From NCBI RefSeq assembly GCF_964340395.1, contig NC_135550.1, positions 4,041,101-4,090,600 of the forward strand: 49,500 nucleotides of DNA, written 5' to 3'. Position 1 is the first letter of the stretch. Every line of letters starts with the position of its first letter. A program made the translations under genes and the position numbers. Origin of the DNA: Glandiceps talaboti (taxonomy: Eukaryota > Hemichordata > Enteropneusta > Spengelidae). Shown here piece by piece: positions 1 to 21,009 of the stretch. Below the pieces are notes generated by a model, which saw only the letters and a program-made list of their open reading frames with translations, did not search any database and had not been told where the DNA came from.

Positions 1-3000
1 ACTTATTTGAACCCTTTAGCTTTAGGTAAATACTATTTCAGATACTGATAATTTTACACTACTTATTTGAACCCTTTAGCTTTAGGTAAATACTATTTCA
101 GATACTGATAATTTTACACTACTTATTTGAACCCTTTAGCGTTAGGTAAATGCTATTTCAGATACTGATAATTTACACTACTTATTTGAACCCTTTAGCT
201 TTAGGTAAATGCTATTTCAGATACTGATAATTTTACACTACTTATTTGAACCCTTTAGCGTTAGGTAAATACTATTTCAGATACTGATAATTTTACACTA
301 CTTATTTGAACTCTTTAGCGTTAGGTAAATGCTATTTCAGATACTGATAATTTTACACTACTTATTTGAACCCTTTAGCGTTAGGTAAATACTATTTCAG
401 ATACTGATAATTTTACACTACTTATTTGAACCCTTTAGCATTAGGTAAATGCTATTTCAGATACTGATAATTTTACACTACTTATTTGAACCCTTTAGCG
501 TTAGGTAAATACTATTTCAGATACTGATAATTTTACACTACTTATTTGAACCCTTTAGCTTTAGGTAAATGCTATTTCAGATACTGATAATTTTACACTA
601 CTTATTTGAACCCTTTAGTGTTAGGTAAATACTATTTCAGATACTGATAATTTTACACTACTTATTTGAACCCTTTAGCTTTAGGTAAATGCTATTTCAG
701 ATACTGATAATTTTACACTACTTATTTGAACCCTTTAGCTTTAGGTAAATGCTATTTCAGATACTAATAATTTTACACTACTTATTTGAACCCTTTAGCT
801 TTAGGTAAATACTATTTCAGATACTGATAATTTTACACTACTTATTTGAACCCTTTAGCGTTAGGTAAATACTATTTCAGATACTGATAATTTTACACTA
901 CTTATTTGAACTCTTTAGCTTTAGGTAAATGCTATTTCAGATACTGATAATTTTACACTACTTATTTGAACTCTTTAGCTTTAGGTAAATGCTATTTCAG
1001 ATACTGATAATTTTACACTACTTATTTGAACCCTTTAGCGTTAGGTAAATACTATTTCAGATACTGATAATTTTACACTACTTATTTGAACTCTTTAGCT
1101 TTAGGTAAATGCTATTTCAGATACTGATAATTTTACACTACTTATTTGAACCCTTTAGCTTTAGGTAAATGCTATTTCAGATACTGATAATTTTACACTA
1201 CTTATTTGAACCCTTTAGCGTTAGGTAAATACTATTTCAGATACTGATAATTTTACACTACTTATTTGAACCCTTTAGCTTTAGGTAAATGCTATTTCAG
1301 ATACTAATAATTTTACACTACTTATTTGAACCCTTTAGCGTTAGGTAAATACTATTTCAGATACTGATAATTTTACACTACTTATTTGAACCCTTTAGCG
1401 TTAGGTAAATACTATTTCAGATACTGATAATTTTACACTACTTATTTGAACTCTTTAGCTTTAGGTAAATGCTATTTCAGATACTGATAATTTTACACTA
1501 CTTATTTGAACCCTTTAGCTTTAGGTAAATGCTATTTCAGATACTGATAATTTTACACTACTTATTTGAACCCTTTAGCTTTAGGTAAATGCTATTTCAG
1601 ATACTAATAATTTTACACTACTTATTTGAACTCTTTAGCTTCAGGTAAATGCTATTTCAGATACTGATAATTTTACACTACTTATTTGAACCCTTTAGCG
1701 TTAGGTAAATGCTATTTCAGATACTGATAATTTTACACTACTTATTTGAACTCTTTAGCTTTAGGTAAATACTATTTCAGATACTGATAATTTTACACTA
1801 CTTATTTGAACCCTTTAGCTTTAGGTAAATGCTATTTCAGATACTAATAATTTTACACTACTTATTTGAACCCTTTAGCTTTAGGTAAATGCTATTTCAG
1901 ATACTGATAATTTTACACTACTTATTTGAACCCTTTAGCGTTAGGTAAATACTATTTCAGATACTGATAATTTTACACTACTTATTTGAACCCTTTAGCG
2001 TTAGGTAAATGCTATTTCAGATACTGATAATTTTACACTACTTATTTGAACCCTTTAGCTTTAGGTAAATGCTATTTCAGATACTGATAATTTTACACTA
2101 CTTATTTGAACCCTTTAGCTTTAGGTAAATACTATTTCAGATACTGATAATTTTACACTACTTATTTGAACCCTTTAGCGTTAGGTAAATGCTATTTCAG
2201 ATACTGATAATTTTACACTACTTATTTGAACCCTTTAGGGTTAGGTAAATGCTATTTCAGATACTGATAATTTTACACTACTTATTTGAACCCTTTAGCT
2301 TTAGGTAAATGCTATTTCAGATACTGATAATTTTACACTACTTATTTGAACCCTTTAGCTTTAGGTAAATGCTATTTCAGATACTGATGATTTTACACTA
2401 CTTATTTGAACCCTTTAGCTTTAGGTAAATGCTATTTCAGATACTGATAATTTTACACTACTTATTTGAACCCTTTAGCTTTAGGTAAATGCTATTTCAG
2501 ATACTGATAATTTTACACTACTTATTTGAACCCTTTAGCTTTAGGTAAATGCTATTTCAGATACTGATAATTTTACACTACTTATTTGAACCCTTTAGCT
2601 TTAGGTAAATGCTATTTCAGATACTGATAATTTTACACTACTTATTTGAACCCTTTAGCTTTAGGTAAATGCTATTTCAGATACTAATAATTTTACACTA
2701 CTTATTTGAACCCTTTAGCGTTAGGTAAATGCTATTTCAGATACTGATAATTTTACACTACTTATTTGAACCCTTTAGCGTTAGGTAAATACTATTTCAG
2801 ATACTGATAATTTTACACTACTTATTTGAACCCTTTAGCTTTAGGTAAATGCTATTTCAGATACTGATAATTTTACACTACTTATTTGAACCCTTTAGTG
2901 TTAGGTAAATACTATTTCAGATACTGATAATTTACACTACTTATTTGAACCCTTTAGCGTTAGGTAAATGCTATTTCAGATACTGATAATTTTACACTAC

Positions 3001-3290
3001 TTATTTGAACCCTTTAGCGTTAGGTAAATGCTATTTCAGATACTGATAATTTTACACTACTTATTTGAACCCTTTAGCTTTAGGTAAATACTATTTCAGA
3101 TACTGATAATTTACACTACTTATTTGAACCCTTTAGCGTTAGGTAAATGCTATTTCAGATACTGATAATTTTACACTACTTATTTGAACCCTTTAGCTTT
3201 AGGTAAATACTATTTCAGATACTGATAATTTTACACTACTTATTTGAACCCTTTAGCTTTAGGTAAATGCTATTTCAGATACTGATAATT
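1..3290. repeat. 60-bp tandem satellite array, about 55 copies, truncated by window start
   Basis: Head-to-tail units of 60 bp run from base 1 to 3290, where the last copy stops inside GATACTGATAATT. A few units lack one T (near 172, 2931 and 3110) and are 59 bp. Variation is limited to a few recurring sites: GCT/GCG/GTG before TTAG, AAATG/AAATA, CCC/CTC, and GATAA/AATAA. The variants are scattered along the array in mixed combinations, as expected from unequal exchange or gene conversion. No long reading frame crosses it. It ends 48 bp before a NEPRO exon, so it probably lies in an intron of that gene. Confidence 0.98.
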
Positions 3291-3338
3291 GAATTGAAAT
3301 AGTGCTCACCTTGATTAAAGTATTCTCTTTAATTCCAG

Positions 3339-13470
<10,132 letters not shown>

Positions 13471-13491
13471 AATCAGAGTTATACTGTCCTC

Positions 13492-13497
13492 AATAAA
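13492..13497 (+). promoter_or_regulatory. Poly-A signal AATAAA of the NEPRO-like gene
   Basis: AATAAA lies 22 bp after the TGA stop. A 3' UTR this short is unusual but possible; no other strong signal follows closely. Confidence 0.55.
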
Positions 13498-13590
13498 ACA
13501 AACAAGCACACAAAAACCAATGGTTGACCTAGCAGATGACATCATTATGCTTTAAAATGATGAAAACTCATCTCTGCAAATGTTCAGTCT

Positions 13591-13871
13591 ATGTTCATAA
13601 AGTTAACTTCATTTTTGCACCAAGAAATACAAATAGCTCACCACCACTTTCACCAGGGTGTCCACCAGACTGGTTTAGTAATTCATGTACAAACTTTACA
13701 ATCTTGGATAAACCATCATCACTAACTTTCAAGAGTTCATGATAATTGTCTGAAGTCACACATGCGCTGTGATTTCACAAAACACTGATGAAGCCATGGT
13801 AGATACCGGGTGAAAGCATTGGTGAACTACTAGTATTTCTTGGTGCAAAGTGAAGTTAAATTTATGAACAT
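13591..13871. mobile_element. Fold-back MITE-like element, about 281 bp
   Basis: The left arm starts ATGTTCATAAAGTTAACTTC at 13591; the right arm ends with its near reverse complement GAAGTTAAATTTATGAACAT at 13871. The arms match over about 70 bp (both carry GCACCAAGAAATAC or its complement), and weaker pairing runs further in. No transposase. It lies just downstream of the NEPRO-like gene. Confidence 0.85.
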
Positions 13872-14353
13872 TATGCGTTAACAACAGAATTACTTTTTTT
13901 TTCATGTGCTACATTTTCTCCTGACACATTTTTATTAAAATGCAGCATTTGAGTTAATGTAGTGCAACTTTGCACAGTACATGCACTCTGGCAGAGAAGT
14001 TGAATTCTTGTGTCTGCATTCAATGTGATTAAAACCTACTCTTAGGTCAGTTAGTCATTTGATTTGATATCATTAGCTTTATTTTTTGTATCAGTCTTCC
14101 CCAGGATTCCATGTGTACATTTTTGTCCTCTACAATCTGATTACAATATTATGAAGTTATGGTTTAATCAGATACTTATTTAATTGAATCTTATAACTTT
14201 CATTTATCTTTATTTTGTGTTTTAATTGTCCTTTGCATTATGTCATGTTTACATATTTGATATTGATTAGTACACATGATAATGTATTAAAATTAATCAA
14301 AGGAAGTAATACAAGTAATAAAATCAACAACAACACCAAAAATCGTGTGCTTG

Positions 14354-14388
14354 TATAACATAGTATAGACCCTCAACCAATATTGGTG
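14354..14388. terminator. Stem-loop in the 3' UTR of the minus-strand LINE
   Basis: ATAGACCCTCAACCAATATT and its counterpart form a 34-bp near-palindrome with two mismatches. In the minus orientation it lies between the LINE stop and its GTTGTTGTTG tract, where many LINEs keep a stem-loop used by their reverse transcriptase. The role is inferred; it is not a bacterial-type terminator. Confidence 0.6.
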
Positions 14389-14796
14389 GAGGGTCTATGA
14401 ACACAGTAAAGTCAAAAGACTTGCTTCCACTGTTGTCAGAAAGTAAAGTAACAGTATACAAAACAATTAAAACACGAATATATATCAAAGTCATATGTGT
14501 ACAAACAGATACATTATAAATACACTGAAATTCACTCAGTCTTTCTTACAAAAACGTTATGAAGGTGTCTTTTTACCTTGCTTTCAAAGATCTTATTTGA
14601 CCAAATATCTTGTACATTACAAGGAAAATCGTTCCACAATTTACTTGCCGAATTCTGGAAACTGATTGATATGTTATGGTTATGTTTGGTTAGTCTTGCT
14701 GTCAGACATTGTGATATTGGCTCTCTCTCGCTCAAGGCACAAGAACTGCACCCTAGTGCTGAAGCTGTGAAGAGTTAGTGACTTGTCACAAGCATG

Positions 14797-15166
14797 TCTC
14801 ATGACAAGTCTCCAACAAGTCTCATGACAAGTCTCCAACAAGTCTTGTGACAAGTCTCCAACATGTCTTGTGACAAGTCTCCAACATGTCTCATGACAAG
14901 TCTCCAACAAGTCTCATGACAAGTCTCCAACAAGTCTTGTGACAAGTCTCCAACAAGTCTTGTGACAAGTCTCCAACAAGTCTTGTGACAAGTCTCCAAC
15001 AAGTCTCATGACAAGTCTCCAACAAGTCTCATGACAAGTCTCCAACAAGTCTTGTGACAAGTCTCCAACAAGTCTTGTGACAAGTCTCAAACATGTCTTG
15101 TGACAAGTCTCCAACAAGTCTCATGACAAGTCTTGTGACAAGTCTCCAACATGTCTCCAACATGTC
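14797..15166. repeat. 23-bp minisatellite, about 16 copies
   Basis: Units of 23 bp read TCTCATGACAAGTCTCCAAC AAG, with TCATGAC/TTGTGAC and AACAAG/AACATG variants. Located inside the split LINE. Minus-strand frames stay open through it because the period rotates frames without creating stops. Confidence 0.96.
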
Positions 15167-15187
15167 TTCTCGTGGATTTGTGCTCAA

Positions 15188-16335
15188 GGCACACTTTGTG
15201 CACCTTACAGAGAGACACATGTCACAAATTCTGGCAGGGCACACTTTGTGCACCTTACAGAGAGACACATGTCACAAATTCTGGCAGGGCACACTTTGTG
15301 CACCTTACAGAGAGACACATGTCACAAATTCTGGCAGGGCACACTTTGTGCACCTTACAGAGAGACACATGTCACAAATTCTGGCAGGGCACACTTTGTG
15401 CACCTTACAGAGAGACACATGTCACAAATTCTGGCAGGGCACACTTTGTGCACCTTACAGAGAGACACATGTCACAAATTCTGGCAGGGCACACTTTGTG
15501 CACCTTACAGAGAGACACACGTCACAAATTCTGGCAGGGCACACTTTGTGCACCTTACAGAGAGACACATGTCACAAATTCTGGCAGGGCACACTTTGTG
15601 CACCTTACAGAGAGACACATGTCACAAATTCTGGCAGGGCACACTTTGTGCACCTTACAGAGAGACACATGTCACAAATTCTGGCAGGGCACACTTTGTG
15701 CACCTTACAGAGAGACACGTCACAAATTCTGGCAGGGCACACTTTGTGCACCTTACAGAGAGACACATGTCACAAATTCTGGCAGGGCACACTTTGTGCA
15801 CCTTACAGAGAGACACGTGTCACAAATTCTGGCAGGGCACACTTTGTGCACCTTACAGAGAGACACGTGTCACAAATTCTGGCAGGGCACACTTTGTGCA
15901 CCTTACAGAGAGACACATGTCACAAATTCTGGCAGGGCACACTTTGTGCACCTTACAGAGAGACACATGTCACAAATTCTGGCAGGGCACACTTTGTGCA
16001 CCTTACAGAGAGACACATGTCACAAATTCTGGCAGGGCACACTTTGTGCACCTTACAGAGAGACACATGTCACAAATTCTGGCAGGGCACACTTTGTGCA
16101 CCTTACAGAGAGACACATGTCACAAATTCTGGCAGGGCACACTTTGTGCACCTTACAGAGAGACACATGTCACAAATTCTGGCAGGGCACACTTTGTGCA
16201 ACTTACAGAGAGACACATGTCACAAATTCTGGCAGGGCACACTTTGTGCAACTTACAGAGAGACACATGTCACAAATTCTGGCAGGGCACACTTTGTGCA
16301 ACTTACAGAGAGACACATGTCACAAATTCTGGCAG
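15188..16335. repeat. 50-bp minisatellite, about 23 copies
   Basis: Nearly identical 50-bp units start GGCACACTTTGTGCACCTTA. One copy near 15715 lacks two bases; the last three have GCAACTTA for GCACCTTA. As 50 is not divisible by three, each frame rotates through all three phases, and none has a stop on the + strand. This yields three overlapping long open frames that are artefacts. The last copy merges directly into LINE coding sequence at about 16336. Confidence 0.97.
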
Positions 16336-17104
16336 TGAGACTACTGTTTGGTATGGAAATTGATGAATTACCCAGTCTAATATTGTAACTTTGAGTATGT
16401 TTTCTCACACGCATTGGCAGACAAGAAGACAGAGAAGGAACTTGACTATGTACAATTTGATACCTGTGATTTAATTTAAGATATATATAATAACTCTGTT
16501 TTCGACCAACAATCATCCCAGTCTTTTGAAGTGATATGGACCAATATGATCTCTGGGATGTAAATCCAATGTATACTTGATTAATTTATTCTATGTTGTT
16601 TATAACCTTTGCTTGCTTTTCAAACTGTATCCAGTATACCGAACATGCATAATCAGAGAGATAGTTTATGAAGCAGTTAACACATATTGACTAGTCTCAA
16701 TGCCAAGACACTGTCTTTTTGGAATAAGAACTGTAGCCTTGAGGTGGCTTTCTGCACAATTTGACTGGCTGTACCTTCTAGTCTAAATCGTCCCCAAAGA
16801 AGTTATCGATACCTTGTCACTGGCAATGGTGACTGTATAACACCGAAATAATTTTTCACCCAACTGAAAGGATCTGATCAATAAGATGCAAGTTGTGTCG
16901 AAAAGAGTGAGTTTCCATCAAATGTTTCTATGTTCTTCAGTGTAATTTCTGACGTGTTATAGAATCATCATTCACCAGCAGGACAAGCGTATGGTGACAC
17001 GTTGCTGCTTTTGCTGTACAAAACATGATCTAATAATTTCTGGCAAATCTATTTTTGTCTTTAGCGCATGAAGAAAATCAATTCACCAACCAACATTGTG
17101 CATC

Positions 17105-17106
<2 letters not shown>

Positions 17107-17174
<68 letters not shown>
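17107..17174. repeat. (AC)n microsatellite
   Basis: An uninterrupted AC run of about 68 bp. Confidence 0.98.
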
Positions 17175-17175
<1 letters not shown>

Positions 17176-17286
17176 GCACCCACGTCCATAGATTTATTGC
17201 GCACAGTGCGGACATACATCACACACACTGTATGAAACTGATCACGAAATTATCTTCAATGGTATTAATTCCTAAGCACGCAGGGC

Positions 17287-17868
17287 ACAACAACAACAAT
17301 AACAACTAATGTATGAAATGAAGACGTGGTTAAATACAGAAATTGAACTGCAGTAATTAAGATAAGATAAGTGAATGTAATACTTTGTTAAATCCCTAAA
17401 AGGGTAATTATAACGTCTGCTACAATAACAGTGATAAAAACCAAGACACAACTTACAGACTAAAAAGGAAAACATAAATAACTCAATAAAATATTTACAT
17501 TCCTACAGAAATATTGCACATGACAGATAAAAGCAAGGTCTGATAAAAAGTTGATTATAATAAAAAACAGTTAAAATGGTTCAAGTAGCATGCTTAAAAT
17601 TGGGATTAAAAAGTCTGTTTCTGATATGAAAGATTTCGCATAACGACATGTGCCAGCGGCTAGTAGCCTCATTCTACCACTTCTGTTGATTCGTCTGTCA
17701 TCAAGTTCTTGTCTTAGTGGATGTGTAGTGTCAGTTAAGATGAGTGTCAGTTTGTTCTTGAGTCGGTCCTTATAGACTGAGTCAAACTGCCGCTGACACG
17801 CACCGATCAGTGCCGCCACCTTCTTTATCTTATCCAGTCTAGATCGTTCTTGTTTAGGGATACTTCCT
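17287..17868 (-). mobile_element. LINE 3' end (reverse-transcriptase C-terminal tail), different family from its neighbour
   Basis: On the minus strand, 17868 down to 17571 reads without a stop. It encodes the end of a LINE ORF2: PKQERSRLDKIKKVAALIG, then VYKDRLKNKLTLIL, then a T-H-P-L-R motif, then SGRMRLLAAGTCRYAKSFI. This arrangement (K-I-x-K-x-A-x-x-I-G, H-P-L, S-G-R, R-Y-x-x-S-F) is typical of the C terminus of several aquatic-animal LINEs. About 280 bp of 3' UTR follow, ending at a GTTGTTATTGTTGTTGTTG tail (17289-17307 in plus coordinates). It is 5'-truncated near 17868. Confidence 0.78.
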
Positions 17869-17869
17869 C

Positions 17870-19500
17870 ACAGCAGACAATACAATAACTTTAATAGAGA
17901 CTCTATATAACAGAACAGTAAAAAGAGAAAAAATCTCCTGCTTAACACTAAACCATCTTAGAATTTTGCAATTTAAAATTCTACATCAAATTCTACCAAC
18001 AAACATATTTTGGCTCCAAAATAAAATAAAATAAAAAGTGACAGTAAATGCAGTCATTGCAGTCGGGGAATTCCTTGAACACCTTCTGGCATTGTAAGAA
18101 TGCTATTTTGAAAAGACTGATTTTTTGGAATACAGAAGTGGGCAATAGAGAGTTAGCCATCTACACTGTGTAGTTTTGAATTGTCTAGTTTGATTTAGTT
18201 GTGGAGTGGTCGAGGGTCCTCTGTCTCCTCTGTGTTTTCCTCCACTTGTCCACTCCAAATACCCCCTCTGCAATACTCATCAACCCACCTACACCAACTT
18301 GAGAGTTTGACTAAGGTATTGAGTCTGCAAAACATTATTTACTCATTCAGATATATTCTTGACACTATAGGGTGTTGATCTTGCCTTCTAAATTTCATGA
18401 ATTCTATCATCCAGTGTCACTATATCTATAGGCAGCGGTAGAGGGTGATGTTCATCGACGGTCAATTTTCAGCTTCCATATTGCTGACAAAAGTTGAAGA
18501 AGACGTCATTTGGGTAGTGGCACTCTCGGCATTGCTCTGCTGGTAACCAAAGACGAGGGACGCGGGATATCTCTTGATTTAGTGTCTATGAAAGCAGAAA
18601 GGGAGAACTGAAAGACAAACGGACAGTGTTGAAACGTCAGAATCATTTATTCGTTTGCTATAATGTGATCCTTTGGAACTTACAAGTGCATTATGTAAAC
18701 CTCAGACCACTAATTCGTTAGTGGTCAGGGTGTAAACAAACTTTATCACGTGCACTCGGCACGTACACCATACATTTCATACATTGCATTCGGATTAATA
18801 TCTCATTACATGTTATCGGCTATTCATGGAAGTACAATTTGTAATAAATGAGTTTTTAATGAGCATGACAAAATATAATACGTCTTAATACAAACAAAAT
18901 TTTGAGTCATTTTTTGTGTTGTGGAAATTATGGTAGCAGAGGTCGTGTCACAGGTCAAAATCAAGTATGTCACAATAACATCGCAGTTCCTCGATTTTAC
19001 CATAGAAATTTAAAAAATCAAAACCATACGAGTTTGGAAGAGATTCAAACGACTTAAAATCTCAAAATTTTATCGCAAGTAACGCAAAGATGATTGTAGG
19101 GGTGCGAACTTGATATTTGATTCCGAATATGTCAGATTTCCCATGGAAAAACAATGGCTGTATTATTTTATGAAAACTGAACTTCACTCAAGTTCTACTT
19201 TTACTTTTTCAAATGCGCACCAACCTGTCTGAAAATTCGTAAATAGAGACCAAATGGGTTAAATTTATAAAAGTTTAAAACTCCCCATTTTCACGTAGAC
19301 AACATTTGATCGTATAAACTTCGTGGCAATCATTTTGTATTCACTCCAGAAACATGTGTAGCTGTTTTTGCTCCAACTTTGAACGAAATTTTCTTTTCAA
19401 TCGAGAATTTTTATCATCTACGCCACACACGGATGTACATGAACTTGTCAAACATTGCGGCCGTAATCAACTTTTTTCTATTAAGCTAGGGAGTTACAGG
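17870..19500. other. Intergenic, no gene recognised
   Basis: AT-rich sequence without long frames, arrays or recognisable element ends. CpG content rises after about 19300, leading into the promoter of the next gene. Confidence 0.6.
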
Positions 19501-19512
19501 AGTACTAGCTCA

Positions 19513-19800
19513 AAAGCGCATGCGCATCATACTTTCTTCCGTACATTCTAACTTCAAAAATAAAGACGTGCTCTCTCCAACGCCTGTATTGCTATGACAA
19601 CTGTTCTCGATAGCAAACTATAACCCAATATCTTTCATGGCGTTAAAGGCGTTAAAGGTGAGACTAACTTGGTCTTGTTTATCAAGGCTTTTATAATGAC
19701 TTTTTGGTTGCCCTGACTTTGAAAAGATAACTTACGTCATCACGCTGTTGGTGATCAGTAAAATTTGTCTCACCTCTTGGCGTCGCCGGAAGTCACAAAT
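19513..19800 (+). promoter_or_regulatory. Promoter region with NRF1-like and ETS-like sites
   Basis: GCGCATGCGC (19516-19525) is a near-perfect NRF1 palindrome and CCGGAAGT (19786-19793) is an ETS/GABP-type core. Both are common in TATA-less promoters of broadly expressed animal genes. The segment is locally richer in CpG than its surroundings. ATGGCGTTAAAGGCGTTAAAG followed by GTGAGA near 19639-19664 could be a short upstream frame or a leader exon with a donor, but it does not join the main frame in phase. Confidence 0.5.
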
Positions 19801-19923
19801 TGGTTTGCTTCTTCAGCATTCAAAATCATAGACGAAGCACAATCTATCGAAAGTCTTTGACCGTCAATACTAGCTGAAGAAAACCGTTTGGTGCTAAAAT
19901 TTGATGCTTTTCACAAAGCTTTG

Positions 19924-21006
19924 ATGGAATATAAAGCCATGGAAAAGGACGAAAGGGAGGGAAAGGACTGGAATGCTAAGACTGACGAGGAGGAAGAAAC
20001 GCCAAGTTCTGTTATAGAATGGAACTCAGACGGTAGATTTTTGCGACGAAAGAGCTCAATGCCTCGATACATCGACTGCAAAATACGTGACAGAAAGAAG
20101 GACAGCAAAAGTTGGTTTGTGCCTCCTGAAAACCACGACCACAACTTCGTTGAGGATATCCTGGCAACCCCTCCTAGATCAATGCCAAATAACCTGAAAC
20201 GTGTTCTCCTCTACGAAAATGTCACTGCCGAGAGACTGTTGCAAATTCGTCTTTCCGAGTTAGCACTGCAGCGGAGCAAGTCGGCGATAAGTTTGGCAGC
20301 CAAGAAGACTAAATTTGTAGATACTGTAATGAGAAAAAAAGCGGGAACCTGGACTTTAAATTATAACTTTGACGGTAAGGAGATTTTCAGACCTTTGTTG
20401 CCCAAGACCAAACAGAAAATTTATAAGGGTTTGACTTTCAAGAATAGAAATATCCCAAGCAAGACCGAACTAGCGAAAGCCAGTCGAGAATACCTGAGAA
20501 CACGGGAGGAATTTCGAATGACAAAGTTACCGATAATCCACGAAAAGGAAGAGTTTGTAAACAACCCTTGGCGAAAACCAGAATCTCGTAAAACGGAATT
20601 ACCATTTATTGTTGTGGGAAATGAAAATGGAGTTGTCGATCGACGTCAGAATAGGAAGGTGGAGCTAAAGAACGACACGGAAACTGAGAGTCCAACAAAG
20701 GGAGTGAACGACATGAGGTTTCTTAAACTCGAAGAAGTTTTGGTTCCCATGACAACAACGAAAAGAAGAGGATCGGGATTTGTTGTGGAAACACCGTCAA
20801 TTTCGCCTAGTAGAAGACGTAGTGTTGCCTCTGAAATGAGTCGCCGCAATAGTATCGCCGCCATTGGATTTCACAGTCGAAGAAATAGCATTGCTCCTGA
20901 AGTAATCAGTCGCCACAACAACAGAAGTCAGCGGAACAGCATTGCGTCGGTAACCGGTCTCCATGGCAGTGTTTCGTCGTTAAACTTATGCGGTTATGCA
21001 TTATAG
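19924..21006 (+). CDS. Uncharacterised basic protein with repeated R-R-x-S motifs
   Basis: The first in-frame ATG is at 19924 (TTGATGG context) and the frame runs to TAG at 21004-21006, giving 360 residues without an intron. The frame is open from 19861, so a spliced upstream start is possible, but I found no acceptor-donor pair in phase. The protein is very basic with an acidic stretch near residues 15-25 (DEEEE). It is helical and charged in the middle and ends in a Ser/Arg-rich tail with four related motifs (RRRSVAS, RRNSIAA, RRNSIAP, QRNSIAS), of which the first three fit the R-R-x-S consensus for protein kinase A. No signal peptide or membrane segment is visible. I do not recognise the family. 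Codon use is balanced and the frame is long for AT-rich DNA, which supports a real gene. Confidence 0.72.
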   Translation: MEYKAMEKDEREGKDWNAKTDEEEETPSSVIEWNSDGRFLRRKSSMPRYIDCKIRDRKKDSKSWFVPPENHDHNFVEDILATPPRSMPNNLKRVLLYENVTAERLLQIRLSELALQRSKSAISLAAKKTKFVDTVMRKKAGTWTLNYNFDGKEIFRPLLPKTKQKIYKGLTFKNRNIPSKTELAKASREYLRTREEFRMTKLPIIHEKEEFVNNPWRKPESRKTELPFIVVGNENGVVDRRQNRKVELKNDTETESPTKGVNDMRFLKLEEVLVPMTTTKRRGSGFVVETPSISPSRRRSVASEMSRRNSIAAIGFHSRRNSIAPEVISRHNNRSQRNSIASVTGLHGSVSSLNLCGYAL

Positions 21007-21009
21007 CAA

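Larger units (their letters stand above)
14325..16930 (-). mobile_element. LINE fragment (reverse-transcriptase C-terminal part and 3' end), split by tandem arrays
   Basis: Reading the minus strand, the 16.4-16.9 kb part encodes degenerate reverse-transcriptase tail sequence (ATSRLQFLFQKDSVL, then LKLNHRYQIVHSQVPS, then YNIRLGNSSISIPN). The 14532-14775 part encodes the end of the same domain (ISISFQNSASKLWNDFPC, then KVKRHL). These two blocks are adjacent in ordinary elements of the CR1/L2/Rex-like type, but here are separated by about 1.55 kb of 50-bp and 23-bp repeats. Several stops and frameshifts occur. Downstream of the stop lie a 34-bp hairpin and a short GTTGTTGTTG tract, consistent with a LINE 3' UTR and tail. 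Confidence 0.8.

Noticed and set aside
1-3290. CRISPR-like array
   Set aside because: Units are contiguous 60-mers without unique spacers, and the genome is animal.
15093-16388. A 431-residue repetitive protein
   Set aside because: Three overlapping frames are equally open because of the 50-bp period, and the sequence lies inside a split LINE.
19639-19664. Seven-codon coding leader exon (ATGGCGTTAAAGGCG...) joined to the 19924 gene
   Set aside because: The donor is phase 0, whereas the only nearby acceptor (TACTAG at 19873) needs phase 1.
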